64,000 bases of DNA from Myotis daubentonii (taxonomy: Eukaryota > Chordata > Mammalia > Chiroptera > Vespertilionidae). Below the pieces are notes generated by a model. It saw nothing but the letters and a program-made list of their open reading frames with translations. It was not told the DNA's origin and did not search any database. How positions within the stretch are numbered: the first letter of the stretch is position 1; each line of letters starts with the position of its first letter. The translations under genes were made by a program, and so were the position numbers. The stretch is taken from the NCBI RefSeq assembly GCF_963259705.1, contig NC_081846.1:58640205-58704204 (forward strand). The letters run 5' to 3'. Of this stretch, positions 10,005 through 21,952 are shown one piece after another.

Positions 10005-13000
10005 TTATTTAAAATATGGCAAAATAAAAATTATGTGAAATAAGACCCTAACCATAAAATAGCAAATCTGAAGTTGTCAGTGTTCTGGATGTGTGAGTAG
10101 GACAGACTGTCTACTTATTCGTTATGCATTCCCAACCCCATCATTTTTTACCTTAACATTCAATAGAAGAGTCATCAGATCACAGGTGAAACCAACTTGA
10201 CATCAATACTGACACAACTTTAAGGTTTCCTAGAATATAAAGCTTCAGAACATGAATGCCACTTATCTGATGGCCTTTCCAAAACTCTAGCTATTGAATG
10301 TGCTATATGTGAACAACCAGGTCTTTTGAGAAGTATATAAATAAAATCCATGAACCAATCTCTATATTTCTGTATTATATTTGTAGCATTCTATGCTAAC
10401 TAAACGTGTTCTTTTCACAAACTCTCTCTCTGTCACTTGCACATTTGGGCAGCAGCCATTACCATAAGGTGGCTTCAGGAAACTCAAATATGTGAAATGT
10501 AAAGAATAAAAAATCTGGCCTCTTTTTCTGGGCTCAGGTTTTAAGCGTATGAACTTAATCCTGGTGTTCTCTGGGTTCTCCTCCTTCTGCCATTCACAAT
10601 TTCTAATTAGCTTTCCCAATGGAGGAAGAAGATGAATTATATTTTAATATCTAGGGACTAAAATTAGTTTATATTTTAGCAAGTTAGCACTTCTTAGCAG
10701 TTGATTTACTCTTGAAGCTGCAAAATCTGTGAGCTTGCAATTAATCATACGTTGGTCATTTTCTTTCAAAAATGTTCAGTTTGGCTGTCTGTATCATAAT
10801 AGGGGAAAACATGTAATTTATGCAGTTTAGAAATTATAGCTCTGTGTTTAACTATGTCATAATATATTTTCTCACCCGCTCATTGTTCTTAACACTATAA
10901 AAGAATGTCATTTCACTGGGATTTATTTAAGCAAAACCTTTAAAGTGAGATCCTTAGCAAAACAATAACCTCTGGGAGTAGTGCCTTATTTTTCTTTAAA
11001 TGGGTGTTTTCAGGATTTGTTGTGATCACTCTTGATTTTGAGGCAACTTTTAAAGATACAGTTTTAAATAGAGAAGCATATTCTTGGCTTTCTTCTTGCA
11101 ACAAGAATGCTTTATCTTCTTAAAATTGTCTTTAATATTCTCGTGTGCATAACACATGTAAAAGTATTCTGTTAATATGCACAGAATACACAAAACTACT
11201 CCCTGGTGGCAATGTGATAATTTAAAGACACTATAAATTCAGAGCAATAGATATCTTTTAATTCACTGAATTTAAAAAAAAAAACAGGCACTTATTTGAA
11301 AATCAAAAACAGTACATATTTTAAGCAGTTTCCCTAACTAACCTCTGCCAGAAAATTAAACCAAAAACTGTTTGACATCCTCGAATAGTATATCACAATG
11401 CTGCCAGCATACTGATCACCCACTATGCTCTGAAACAAATCAATTAGCCTGCCAATTGTCTTCATTAGAATTCATTCATCTCTCTATAAAAAGTTAATTA
11501 AAAGTACGAGTGAGGAGGAAATCATGTCTAACATTCCTATTAAACCCAAATTACCAAAGTAATTTCAAATCTAAATCAACAATAATTACTAAAACTCTCG
11601 CTCCAAAAGGTATATTATACCTGAAAATCAGATAAAGCAAGATGTGAACCTACAACTCTTTGATAAAGATTTCCAAAGTCAGGCATTTCATTTACTATTA
11701 CTATCGTTAGTATTATTATATTTTCTTGAGGATTTCCCTGGACTCTGATAAAAGGTCCCTCTTTTTTGGTTAAACCTCTGAATTTCATTAGCATGGGTGA
11801 ATGCTGAAGCCTCCTTTTCAAGACACTCAGCTTAATATAGCATTTTAGAATGAATGACGGCACAGAATAACCAGTGGAACGTGGCATTCTAAACCAAATG
11901 AAATTATCTTGCTGTAAGGACCAGAGCAAGTAAAAACCTGCTGCCAAAACAGAAACAAGGCGACAAGCCGTAGCTTTCTGATTCCTAAAAGAGACTGTTC
12001 CTAACATAATATCTAAATGCCTTTGGTAGAGCTGTTAAAAGCAAAACGTGTTTGAATGTGAAATGTTCTGATTATAACATGAAGCTCTCTCCCGGCCTCT
12101 CTATTTCTCCCACACTGGGGAAGGTATCCGATCCTTTTGTTTCCAGAGGTCCAGAATGAGAGCCCATGTGAGGTTGGAAGAATCTTCCTGACAAGCCACA
12201 GAAAGCTTTAGACTAATTTCATATTCAGTTCTTGGCACTAAGGTCTGGGTGGAGGTGGGCAGGTCCACCCTGCCTTTCAGTCTCATTAATCATTTGGCTT
12301 TCCCTGGCTGCTCGCGGCGTCTTCTGGAGGAACCCTTCTCTTTATTCATTCAGACAACCCTTTGGATTAAACAGAGCCAGCTAAATGTCAAAGCAAATCT
12401 GAGTCTTGATGCAGATAATCATTTCAATAATATTTCTCCATTTGTGCCCAAACACCAGGGGAATAAAGCTTTTCTGCTGTCAGGTACTGTAAGACTGCAG
12501 TTGGTGTAAATGCTTGACACTGAGCCAGATGGCTTAGCCGTGCCTCAAACATATGTTCAACAAGCAGGCTTGCACACATTGGAATTTTATTATTTTGAAC
12601 TGGTGAGGCTTGCATATTTATTTACTTGACCCCCGTTGGTGTCACTTTGGTATTAAAACAATCAGTTATAAAGCTTCTCCAAGCAATAGGGTAGGGGTAG
12701 TTTATAAACTACTTGTCAGTTTCATATCACCACCTGCAGTGAAGTATTCCTCATCCCATGGCCTCCTCTTGATAATTTAAAGAGGAAAGGTGGCAAGGTG
12801 CATGTGGCTGAGGGAGGAAGGAAATGGGAATTGAAGGAGAGAATGCTGGTCTACTCCAAAGATAAAGATGGATGTGCCCTTTCTAACCAACTCTTTATAT
12901 GACCTGGGGACAAGTAATTTCCTCGTGTATTACCATGTATATTTTACTCAGAAAATCTTGCCTGGGCTTTAAGGAAATCAACCATTAAATTACACAGCTA

Positions 13001-13674
13001 CACATACCCTTTAAAATATCACAGGTAAATCTCTATATGTGTACATACTACACCTTTGTGCCCATCATATATATATGTTTGTGTGTGTGTGTCTAACTAT
13101 ATGTTCATACATGTAATAAAAATGAAAAGCCATGCTATTAGTTTTGCCAAGGAAGAGTTTGCAATCATTACAAACACTTATAATCCTGCTAATATAGTCT
13201 TCAAAATAAAATTTAAATGGTTTACTACTTAGTGGAAAATATATTTATAGAACCCTTAATTTCATATCACTTAATAGGTTCAAATTCAGCATTAAAAAAG
13301 ATCAGAGAACTGATATCAAAAACTGTAAGTACTGCAAATAAAACACATAGGTTTCTGTGTTTAGTGTCTATACATAAAAATAAATCTCTACCTATAATAA
13401 CATGGTTTGTTAGGGATTTTAGAGTTTATAAATTCTAATATTTTAATAATCAGAAGAAAATTCAGGCCCAGAGAAATTTACTGCAAGTAGGTATGCATCA
13501 GAACAACTACTGTTCTCTGCATTATATACATTTGTCCTTCTACAATGTAAACTTGTGCTGAACAATTGGCTATATTACAAGTGCCTTTCTTAGAAATATA
13601 ATTCTACCTAAGGTTCAATTCACCTGGGACTGGTTCTCAACACCATCAGGTCTAATATACCATTTTATATTAAA
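10005..13674. other. Repeat-free block, possible conserved noncoding DNA
   Basis: About 3.7 kb with no recognised transposon, in contrast to its surroundings. Reading frames at 11615-12007 (130 codons, minus) and 10362-10619 lack recognisable domains. Stretches such as 11400-11520 and 12280-12640 are rich in homeodomain-type TTAAT/ATTA and GATAATCATTT motifs and have low CpG but mixed composition, as mammalian conserved noncoding elements often do. Conservation cannot be judged from one sequence. Confidence 0.4.
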
Positions 13675-13797
13675 TCTATAATAATAAAAGCATAATATGC
13701 TAATTAGACCGGACATCCTTCCAGACCAAGCTGGAGCTGCAGCCGCCGTGGCTGAAAAGGCCTACTCTTGCACAAATTTCATGCATCAGGCCTCTAG
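13675..13797 (+). mobile_element. Minimal HeliBat Helitron (123 bp)
   Basis: Starts TCTATAATAATAAAAGC after A (13674), ends CTAG (13794-13797) before T, and carries the hairpin region CACAAATTTCATGCATCAGG. It has about 60 bases of internal sequence. The same ends occur in the 188-bp and 235-bp elements at 33474 and 44272, so this is a short deletion derivative of that subfamily. Confidence 0.93.
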
Positions 13798-14208
13798 TCT
13801 ATTATTAATACCCCACTTTCCCTGAAATAAAATTCACAGGCAATAGAACTTACTACCTCTATAGACGACTTTTTAAAAATTTATCTTTATTGTTGAAAGT
13901 ATTACAGCTATCCTCCTTTTTCCCTTCTAGCCTACACCCGCCCTCCACCCCAGGCCTTCACCATATTATTGTCTGTGTCCTTCCATGGATTATGCATATA
14001 TGCATACAAGTTCTTCAGTTAATCTCTTCCCTCCCACCTCTGCCTTCTCTCTGAGATTCATCAGTCTGTTCCATGTTTCTATGTCTCTGGGTCTGTTTTA
14101 TTCATCACTTCATTTTGTTCTTTAGATTCCACATATAAGTAAGATCTTGTGATACTTACCTTTCTCTGGCTGGCTTATTTCTCTTGGCACAATACTCTCC
14201 AGGTCTCT

Positions 14209-14502
14209 CTAGGCTGTCTCAAAGGGTAAGAGAGCCTTCTGTTTTACTGCTGCATGGTATTCCATGGTATAAATGTACCACAGCTTTATTGTCCACTCAT
14301 CTACTGATGGGTACATGGGATGTTTCCAGATCTTAGCTATTACAAATTGTGCTGCTATGAGAATAGGGGTGCATATTCTCTTTCTGATTGGTGTTCCAGG
14401 TTTCTTAGGATATATTCCTAGAAGTGGGATTACTGGGTCAAATATCAGTTCCATATTTAATTTTTTGAGGAGACTCCATACTGTTTTCCATAGTGGCTGC
14501 AC
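14209..14502 (-). pseudogene. L1 ORF2 C-terminal fragment
   Basis: The 97-codon frame has [20 protein letters not shown] and [18 protein letters not shown], the C-terminal signature of L1 ORF2p. It is the downstream part of the same decayed ORF2 whose reverse transcriptase region lies beyond the Helitrons. Stops and frame breaks separate the two parts. Confidence 0.9.
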
Positions 14503-14913
14503 CAGTCTGCATTCCCACCAGCAATGTAATAGGGTTCCCTTTTCTTCACATCCTCACCAGCACTTGCCATTTGTTGATATGTTGATGATAGCCATTCTGA
14601 CAGGTGTGAGGTGATATTTCCTTTTTGTTTTAATTTGCATCTCTCAAATGATTAGTTACTTTGAGCATTTTTTTTCATATGTCTCTTGGCCTTCTGTATG
14701 TCCATTTTGGAGAAGTATTTATTTAGGTCCTTTGTCCATTTTTTAATTGAATTGTTTATCTTTTTTTTTGTTAAGTTGTATGAGTTCCTTATATATTTTG
14801 GATATTAACCCCCTATCAGATGTATTATTGGCAAATATGTTCTCCCAAACAGTTTGCTCCCTTTTATTTTGTTGATGGTTTCTTGTGCTGAGCAGAAGCT
14901 TTTTATTTTGATA

Positions 14914-15324
14914 CTAGAGGCCTGATGCATGAAATCCGTGCAACGGTAGGCTTTCACAGCCCCAGCTGCCTCGTGGCCCCACCCCCACACACACACCTGC
15001 CTTGGCCTGGCACTGCTCATGGTCATTGCCACACACCCCTGGTTCCCTGGTTCCATCGCCCTGATCGATCACCCTGCAGAGGTTGGTCTGGGCCTCCCTC
15101 TTTGGGGCAATTGCAGAGTCCTCCAATTGATTGCCCTGATGGCTGGTGGCCTGGGCCTCCTTCTGTGGGGTGAACATGGGGCGATGGCAGGATCCCCAAC
15201 CAATTACATCACACCCACCTTGGCTGGCCTGGCACCAGTTCATGTCATAGCATGGTCGTCCGGACAGTTGTTCTGCTGTTCCATCGTTCAGTCTATTTGC
15301 ATATTACACTTTTATTATTATAGA
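14914..15324 (-). mobile_element. HeliBat Helitron nested in L1
   Basis: Begins CTAGAGGCCTGATGCATGAA after A (14913) and ends CTTTTATTATTATAGA at 15324, the complement of a TCTATAATAATAAAAG 5' end. An octamer ATTTGCAT lies at 15295-15302. A second Helitron begins at the next base. Overlapping reading frames of about 80-130 codons are not recognisable proteins. Confidence 0.93.
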
Positions 15325-15778
15325 CTAGAGGCCCGGTGCACAACATTAATGCATGGGGGGGGGGGTTGTCCCTCAGCCCAGCCTGCCCCCTCTCCAATCT
15401 GAGACCCCTCAGGGGATTTCCAACTGCTTGTTTAGGCCCAATCCCACATTGGGCCTAAACTGGCAGTCAGACATCCCTCTCACAATTCAGGACTGCTAAC
15501 TCCCAACTGCTCGCATACCTGCCAGTCTGATTACCCCTAACCGTTTCTGCCTGCCAGCCTAATCACCCCTAACCACTCCCCTGCCAGCCTGATTGACACC
15601 TAACTGCTCCCTTGCTGGCCCAATTGCCCCTAACTTCCCTCCCCTGCTGGCCTGATTGCCCACAACTGCCCTCCCCTGCCAGCCATCTTGTGGTGGCCAT
15701 CTTGTGACCACTTGGGGGCAACCATCTTGTGTGAGGGTGTGACAGTCAATTTTCATATTGCCTCTTTATTATATAGGC
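15325..15778 (-). mobile_element. HeliBat Helitron, directly abutting the previous one
   Basis: Begins CTAGAGGCCCGGTGCACAAC immediately after the previous element's terminal A and ends near CCTCTTTATTATATAGG (about 15777), then L1 resumes. Internal units repeat CCTGATTGCCCCTAACTG-like sequence every 30-40 bases. The last base or two of the 5' end is mutated or lost. It shares internal repeats with the elements at 2772, 18254 and 23110. Confidence 0.9.
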
Positions 15779-17040
15779 AAGTTCCATTTGTTTATTTTCT
15801 CCTTACTTTCACTTACCTTAGAAGATGTATCAGCAAGCATATTGCTGTGAGAGATGTTTGAGATTTTACTGCCTATGGTTTCTTCTAGGATTTTTATGGT
15901 TTTATGACTTAAATTTCAGTCTTTTATCCATTTTGAGTTTATTCTTGTGTATGGTATTAAGTTGGTAGTCTAGTTTCATTTTTTTGCATGTACTTGTCCA
16001 GTTTCCCCAACACCATTTATTGGGAGAGACTGTCTTAACTCCAATGTATGCTCTTGCCTCCTTTGTCAAATATTAGTTAAGCATAATAGCTTAGGTTTAT
16101 TTCTTGGGTTTCTGTTCTGATCCATTGATCTATATGCTTGTTCTTATACCAGTACCATATTCTTTTGATTATGGTGGCTCTATAGTATAACTTTGATAAC
16201 TGGTATTGTGATCCCTCCAACTTTGTTCTTCTTTCTAAAGATTGCTGAAGCTATTTGGAGTCTTTTTTGGTTTCATGTAAATTTTTGGATTACATGTTCT
16301 TGATCTGTGAAATATGCCATTGGTATTTTAATAGGGATTGCATTGAATCTATAGATTGCTTTGGATAGTATGGACATTTTAATGATGTTAATTCTACCAA
16401 TCCATGAACATGGTATATTCTTTCACTTGTTTTTTATCTTCTCCTGTCTCTTTTTTCAATGTCCTGTAGTTTTCTGAGTACAGGTCTTTTACCTCCTTAA
16501 TTTTTTTGTTGCAATGGTAAATGGGATTTTTTTTTTTTTTTTGGTTTCTCTTTCTGGGAATTCATTATTGGTGTATAAAAAAGCCATCAATTTTGGGGTG
16601 TTGATTTTGTATCATACTACATTGCCAAATTCATGTATTAAATCTAGAAGTTTTTGGTGGAGTCTTTAAAGTTTTCTATGTACAATACTATGTCATCTGT
16701 GAATAATGATAGTTTTATTTCCTTCTTCCCAATTTGGATGCCTTTATGTTTTCTTCTTGTCTGATTGCTGTGGCTAGCACTTCCAGTACTAAGTTGAATA
16801 AGAATGGTGAAAGTGAACATCCCTGTCTTATTCCTGTTCTTAGGGGAAATGGTTTTACTTTTTGCCCATTGAGTATGATGTTGGCTGTAGGTTTGTCATA
16901 GATAGCCTTTATTATGTTGAAGTATGATCCTTCTATTCACATTTTGCTGAGAGTTTTTATCAAAAATGGGTGTTGAATTTTGTCAAATGATTTTTTGTGT
17001 CTAATGATATGAATATGTATTTTTGCTTTCAATTTATTTA
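15779..17040 (-). pseudogene. L1 ORF2 reverse transcriptase region, decayed
   Basis: Minus-strand translation near 16675-16710 gives LFTDDIVLYIEN, equivalent to the L1 catalytic (F/Y)xDD box; the two catalytic aspartates survive at 16692-16703. Elsewhere the frame is broken by stops and shifts, so no long open frame remains. The endonuclease domain and ORF1 are absent because of 5' truncation. Confidence 0.85.
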
Positions 17041-17065
17041 TATGATGTGTCTTTTAAACATCAAA

Positions 17066-17803
17066 TCAATGCCTTGATTGTAATAGAGTAGAAGAAAGAT
17101 AAGTTGTGATTGATGAAATATGAATGTATGTATGTGTGTGTGTTTTATATGTTGTTAAACACTTGGAAACAACTCTACTAGATAAACAAGTAATGAGATT
17201 TTGCCCCTTTAAGAATTATCATGAACACATAGCTACAAAATGCAGGGTATTTAATCAGTGACTCCAACACCATTGAAGGGTTTTTGCTGATGATTGACCA
17301 GGTTTACCAAGATGGTGAGCTAAACCTTGGTAAAATTCCAAACCAAATTACAAGCAATGAAATTTTATAATTTTGATTCTCTTATTGTATATGTTTTCCA
17401 TTCTTTGAAAATTTTGCACATATTAAAACTATGCAGATATACTTTGTTTTAATATGTAAATTGAAATAGGTTCTAGACTCAGTATCATTTTCAACAAGAT
17501 TTTCAACTCCCTGAATGTCTATATGGAAGGACATTTAAAGGTCATCAGTATTCAGAACAGTTCTTCATTGCTTCATTGTAGGAATTGTCCTGCAAAGTAC
17601 AAAATGTCTAATGTCCTACCTCCTGTCCAATAAATGACATCAGTTCTCCTCTATAATTGCAACAATCAACAATGTCCCCCACTGCTTCCAAAAGGTCCCA
17701 GAGTAATTGTTACAGAATATTGTATGTGGGCTTTCCTCAGAAGAGAAATCAGGGTAATCAATATAAAAATCACAAAAAGTTAGTCATTTATGAAGAATAT
17801 ATT
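17066..17803. other. Unassigned sequence
   Basis: No recognised repeat or gene. Confidence 0.5.
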
Positions 17804-17949
17804 TTTTTATTGATTTCAGAGAGTAAGGGAGAAGGAGAGAGAGATAGAAACATTAATGATGATAGAGAATCATTGGTCAGCTGCCTCCTGCATGGCCCCT
17901 ACTGGGGATTGAGCCCACAACCCAGGCATGTGCCCACACCAGGTAGGGC
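17804..17949 (-). mobile_element. Ves SINE with internal deletion
   Basis: Minus-strand tail (TTTTTATTGATTTCAGAGAG), body (CCTACTGGGGATTGAGCCC) and CCCAGGCATGTGCCC are present. The sequence then jumps to the last bases of the tRNA-like head (AGGTAGGGC). The stretch holding box B and most of box A is missing. A perfect 11-bp target duplication AAGAATATATT flanks it (17793-17803 and 17950-17960). Confidence 0.92.
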
Positions 17950-18253
17950 AAGAATATATTATTTTTAAATGAATTCTTAATTTTAAATATTATACATGGT
18001 TGAATTTACATTTATACATCTGCAGAAAGGAATTTCATTTTCAAATGACAAACTTTAGTGTCTTTGCAAACAGATAACATAATTTCAAAATCAGAAATCC
18101 TAATCTAACATTAATATGAAATATAGTTTGATAAAACATAATTCATGTTAAATTTAATATTGGTGTAGTTATATTTTATAATAACCCAATACTTTAAAAT
18201 GACATTAAGGTTTTTCATAATAGTGACATGTTCTTCTTATGTAGTAAATGCTA

Positions 18254-18731
18254 TCCTATATAATAAAGAGGTAACATGCAAATTAACCCTCATGCCATAA
18301 TGCAGTCACAAGATGACGGAGTGCACAGCAGGGGCAGGGCCGGCTGCTCCGTGCACCTGCCGCCATGGCCCTGTGGGTGGGGTGGGAGACCTGGAGGCCA
18401 CTCTGCCTGCCTGCCTCCAGGGTTCCTGCAGCCATGCCAGGGAGCAGGTCCCGGCTGCTGCTCTACTTGGCTTCCACCGGGGTGACCAGACTGGCAGGGC
18501 AGGCAATTGGGGGAGAGATCAAGCCAGCAGGGGAGGGCAGTTGGGGGCAATCCGGCAGGCAGGGAAAGGCAGTTAGGGGCAATCGGGCTGGCAAGGGAGG
18601 GTAGTTGGGGGCAATCAAGCAGGCAGGGGAGGGCAGTTGGGGGCAATCAGGCTGGCAAGCAAAAGTGGTTGGGGCAGTCAGGCAGGCAGACAGGTGAGCA
18701 GTTAGGAGCCAGCCCGTCCCGGATTGTGAGT
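18254..18731 (+). mobile_element. HeliBat Helitron, 3' end missing
   Basis: Starts TCCTATATAATAAAGAGG after A (18253) with octamer ATGCAAAT (18276-18283). The interior has GGGCAATCxGGCxGGCAGGG-type units about 33 bases long. The sequence stops matching the related element at 2772 after GGATTGTGAG; the hairpin and CTAG are absent. It was lost by deletion or truncated on insertion. Several frames on both strands are repeat shadows. Confidence 0.9.
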
Positions 18732-19892
18732 TTACTAATGATATGGAATTTACAAAATATATATATGTCAGTCTAGGAAAATAGTACAACTAACTTTGGA
18801 AATGAAAAGTTAGACATCATCAATAACTGCATTAGTTATCCTACCCATTTACATCTTTATATTTGCCTATGATTTACTGCAATCAGATTCAATAATTTCT
18901 GAATTCTTAATTGACCAGGATGCTGATAATTTCTTTTACACATCATCAGTTACTATTAGAGGTTTTGTTTTTTAATTATCTCTACTTACTTGTATGTCAG
19001 ATATTCTGAAGAGAATATCTCATTATGTGTGTAGTTCTGACATATCATGTACTACAATATATATTATCTTTCCTTTCTTTTCCTAAATTGTTTAACTTTC
19101 AGTTGCAGCATCTTTCCACAAAAGAACACAAAGACATCATCTGCTTCTCATTCTCTTCATAGTTGTATGTTTACTGTGTGGGGAAGATCTCCACCATGTC
19201 CAAGAAAGAAACAGGTATAACTGAGGAAACAGCCCATATTTATGTCACAATGATTCTATACTGAAATATACAGTGTGTCTTTCTCTTTTTAACATCACTT
19301 CATGCCATTTGGCCCATCCAAGGATTTAAAAATACAATGGAAAACTACAAAATAAAGAGCATTCACAGTATAGTATTATGCTAAATCTTGAGCCAGCCAC
19401 TTTCTAACCATATTAACAATAAAATCACTGTGACTTGAACTAGTAACATGGTAGTAGAGACATCTTTCATTCCCAATAGTAGCACAAAATAGATTACTCC
19501 TTTTCTGAGGTTATTCTGCCAATAATATGCCCAATCCTACAAATGAGGCAATCCCCTCATTCCCTCGCATACCAGGTCGGCAGGATGAACACCCAAAGTG
19601 CTAAGAGAAGAGTTCAGAAAGATCACTGCATCTGAGCATCCATGTGGACACAGCAGCTGCTCCCAGGTTGATGCAGTCCTGGCTCTGACATTAGCGTAAT
19701 CAGTGGGGATAATATTTCATGCAGCTAAACAGCCAGAGTGAACATAGAGATGAGACCTCCTAGGGTATGGAGCTTGGGCAGATCCTTCAGAGCAGTGCTT
19801 CTTGTTTATTAATGTGCTATTCTTTCAAAGGTCTGGTTAAAATACGGACTCTGGTTGCGCAAGTCTATGGCACAGCTTCGATTTTGCTTTCC
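18732..19892. other. Unassigned sequence
   Basis: No recognised repeat or gene. Confidence 0.5.
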
Positions 19893-20025
19893 TTTTGTAT
19901 TGACTTTATTGGGGTGACATTGGTTAATAAAATTATACAGATTTCAGGTATAAAATACTACAATACATCATCTATATATTGAATTGTGTGTTTTCCCCAA
20001 GTCAGTCTTCTTCCATCACCATTTA
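19893..20025 (-). mobile_element. L1 3' UTR fragment
   Basis: TTTATTGGGGTGACATTGGT then ATACATCATCTATATATTG and TTCCATCACCATTTATTG match the reverse complement of a common mammalian L1 3' UTR segment. It is short, with no visible target duplication. Confidence 0.7.
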
Positions 20026-21159
20026 TTGGGTGGGGGTGGAGGGATAGGTTTTGTTTTTCTAACAAATCAAGGCAATGCCAATTCTGCTGATCTGTGGACC
20101 ACAGAGTGTGCAGCCATGCTTCAGAAAGCCTTGGGAACATAGGACCTTTCTTTAGAATTGAAAGGCTGTTGGGGAAATGTAACATGGTAAAGTACATGCA
20201 AAGAGAAACTAAATAAAGGAACACTGATAAACAAAGAAACAGAAACCTTATAAGTTAAACAACTTACATCAGGAACAAAGTGCAACAGGTGCTTAAAAAA
20301 AAAAAAAAAGTCATCCTGCTCCTGCCAAGACAGAAAAATACAAACCACCCACCAGTGTGATGCAGTGCATGAATGTGCAAATGCAGCGCACAGGGCACAT
20401 GAATTATGGAAGCAGCTGAAGAGCAGTTAAGGCAAAGAATCCCTTCGTCTTGTGCGTTATTAACCTGACCTAAAAATATTCAGAGGAATATAGATAATAC
20501 TGTTAGAAAAGAAGGAAAGGAACTTGTGGATAAAGTGTGAAATGTATATATACATAAACAAAAGCCTGTTTATACTGCAGGTCCTAATGGCTAAAAGATA
20601 CTTCCATAGTGACAAATTGGAGCTCAGGATGGTTTTACCAATGTTTACCAATTTTTAGCTGAACTTTAACCTGCCTTGAAAATAAGTACAAATATGGAAA
20701 TACTGGCAGTTTCGATCCCTGCTATGAAGTGGAGATATAAGGAATTAAGTTTATATAACAATAATCAAGAATGACTTAAATGAAGAGGTGGCAGCTGAAG
20801 TGGTGGAGAACTCCTGGCTGGAATCGAAGGACCCAGGGGCAGGTCTTCCCTAACATTCCAGACGACCTTGGGCAACCTCTGAGGCGACTTTATGTCTGAA
20901 ATTGCAGCGGAGGTCCCAGGATTTGGTAAGAAATTCCAGAGAAAGGGCCTGGCCCGATGAAAAACTCATCAGGAGCTATTTCGGGTCTCTTGAAATGCCT
21001 TACTCACCTTAAAGGTATGAAAGGGTTGAGAATGGATTTCCAAGTGGAATTTCTTTGTTGAGTGTTACCGCCAAGCTATGATCCCATTGTGAGTGTACTG
21101 CAGTGTTTGCCTCTCACTTTTTATATAGAACAAAGGGCTTCAACAGGACCTTTCAGAGA
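20026..21159. other. Unassigned sequence
   Basis: No recognised feature except a 14-base A run near 20295. Confidence 0.5.
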
Positions 21160-21167
21160 CCCTAATG

Positions 21168-21390
21168 CAGTGGTTCTCAACCTGTGGGTCGCAACCCCTT
21201 TGGGGGTCGAACGACCCTTTCACAAGGGTTGCTTAAGACCATCAGAAAACACATATATAATTGCATATTGTTTTTGTGATTAATCACTATGCTTTACTTA
21301 TGTTCAATTTGTAGCAATGAAATTGGGGATCACCACAACATGAGGAACTGTATTAAAGGGTCGTGGCATTAGGAAGGTTGAGAACCACTG
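21168..21390. mobile_element. Non-autonomous hAT element, SPIN/OposCharlie-like
   Basis: 223 bp with terminal inverted repeats CAGTGGTTCTCAACCT at both ends. The 5' part (GTGGGTCGCAACCCCTTTGG) resembles SPIN/OC-type hAT elements known to have entered several vertebrate lineages horizontally. The 8-bp target duplication is CCCTAATG (21160-21167) against CCCTAATA (21391-21398), 7 of 8 matching. It has no transposase. The exact family needs a database comparison. Confidence 0.9.
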
Positions 21391-21398
21391 CCCTAATA

Positions 21399-21946
21399 GG
21401 ACCTTCAGCAGCTTGCAAGACAGTAGACACATCTCGAGGAATCTCAAGGCAAGCAGTTGTGTTAAAGGCCTGCGGTGGCAAGAAAGCGAGAAGATGAAGG
21501 CTGTTTTGGGTAGAAATGTTCTCCTACACATAAAAAGCACAGAATGTGTGAGTGTTTCTCATTCATCGGCCCAAAAGGGATTAAGAACTCACATGAGCCA
21601 TTTCAAATTCTGCCCAGGAGTGCCGCTTGGAGTTCATGTGGAGAGGCTCATGGGAAGACCAAGTTCTGGAGACATGGCTGTTACCCCTACGATGGGAAGG
21701 CCTAGCAAAGCAAGCCTCTAAGGAATCCGCAGAAGTCCCTGGACAAGAAAGTCATCGTGAAGTAGTACCAAGACTTCAAGAATGTGAAGCAATGTTACAT
21801 AATACTAGTAAGCTTTTTGTATGTTCTTTCACTTTCCCTCTCTGCACACTGTCTGTGGAGGAGCTGGAAACCACTTTGCAAGCTGAGGGAGGAGAAGCAG
21901 AAAATGACAAGAGATACTGACCAGACCTATTTACCAGGTGTCAATA
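21399..21946. other. Unassigned sequence between two hAT elements
   Basis: Two overlapping frames of about 100 codons (21413-21721 and 21627-21920, plus) have no recognised domain. Confidence 0.45.
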
Positions 21947-21952
21947 GTCTAT

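Larger units (their letters stand above)
13868..17065 (-). mobile_element. 5'-truncated L1, split by two Helitrons
   Basis: Minus-strand L1 from its 3' UTR (left) through the ORF2 C-terminus into the reverse transcriptase region. It runs 13868-14913, is interrupted by Helitrons at 14914-15778, and resumes with CAAGTTCCATTTGTTTATTT. Removing the Helitrons leaves about 2.3 kb. The distance from the FTDD catalytic motif (16692-16703) to the ORF2 end is then about 1.66 kb, as expected for L1. No confident target duplication is seen. A T-run of about 15 bases lies near 16530. Confidence 0.92.
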
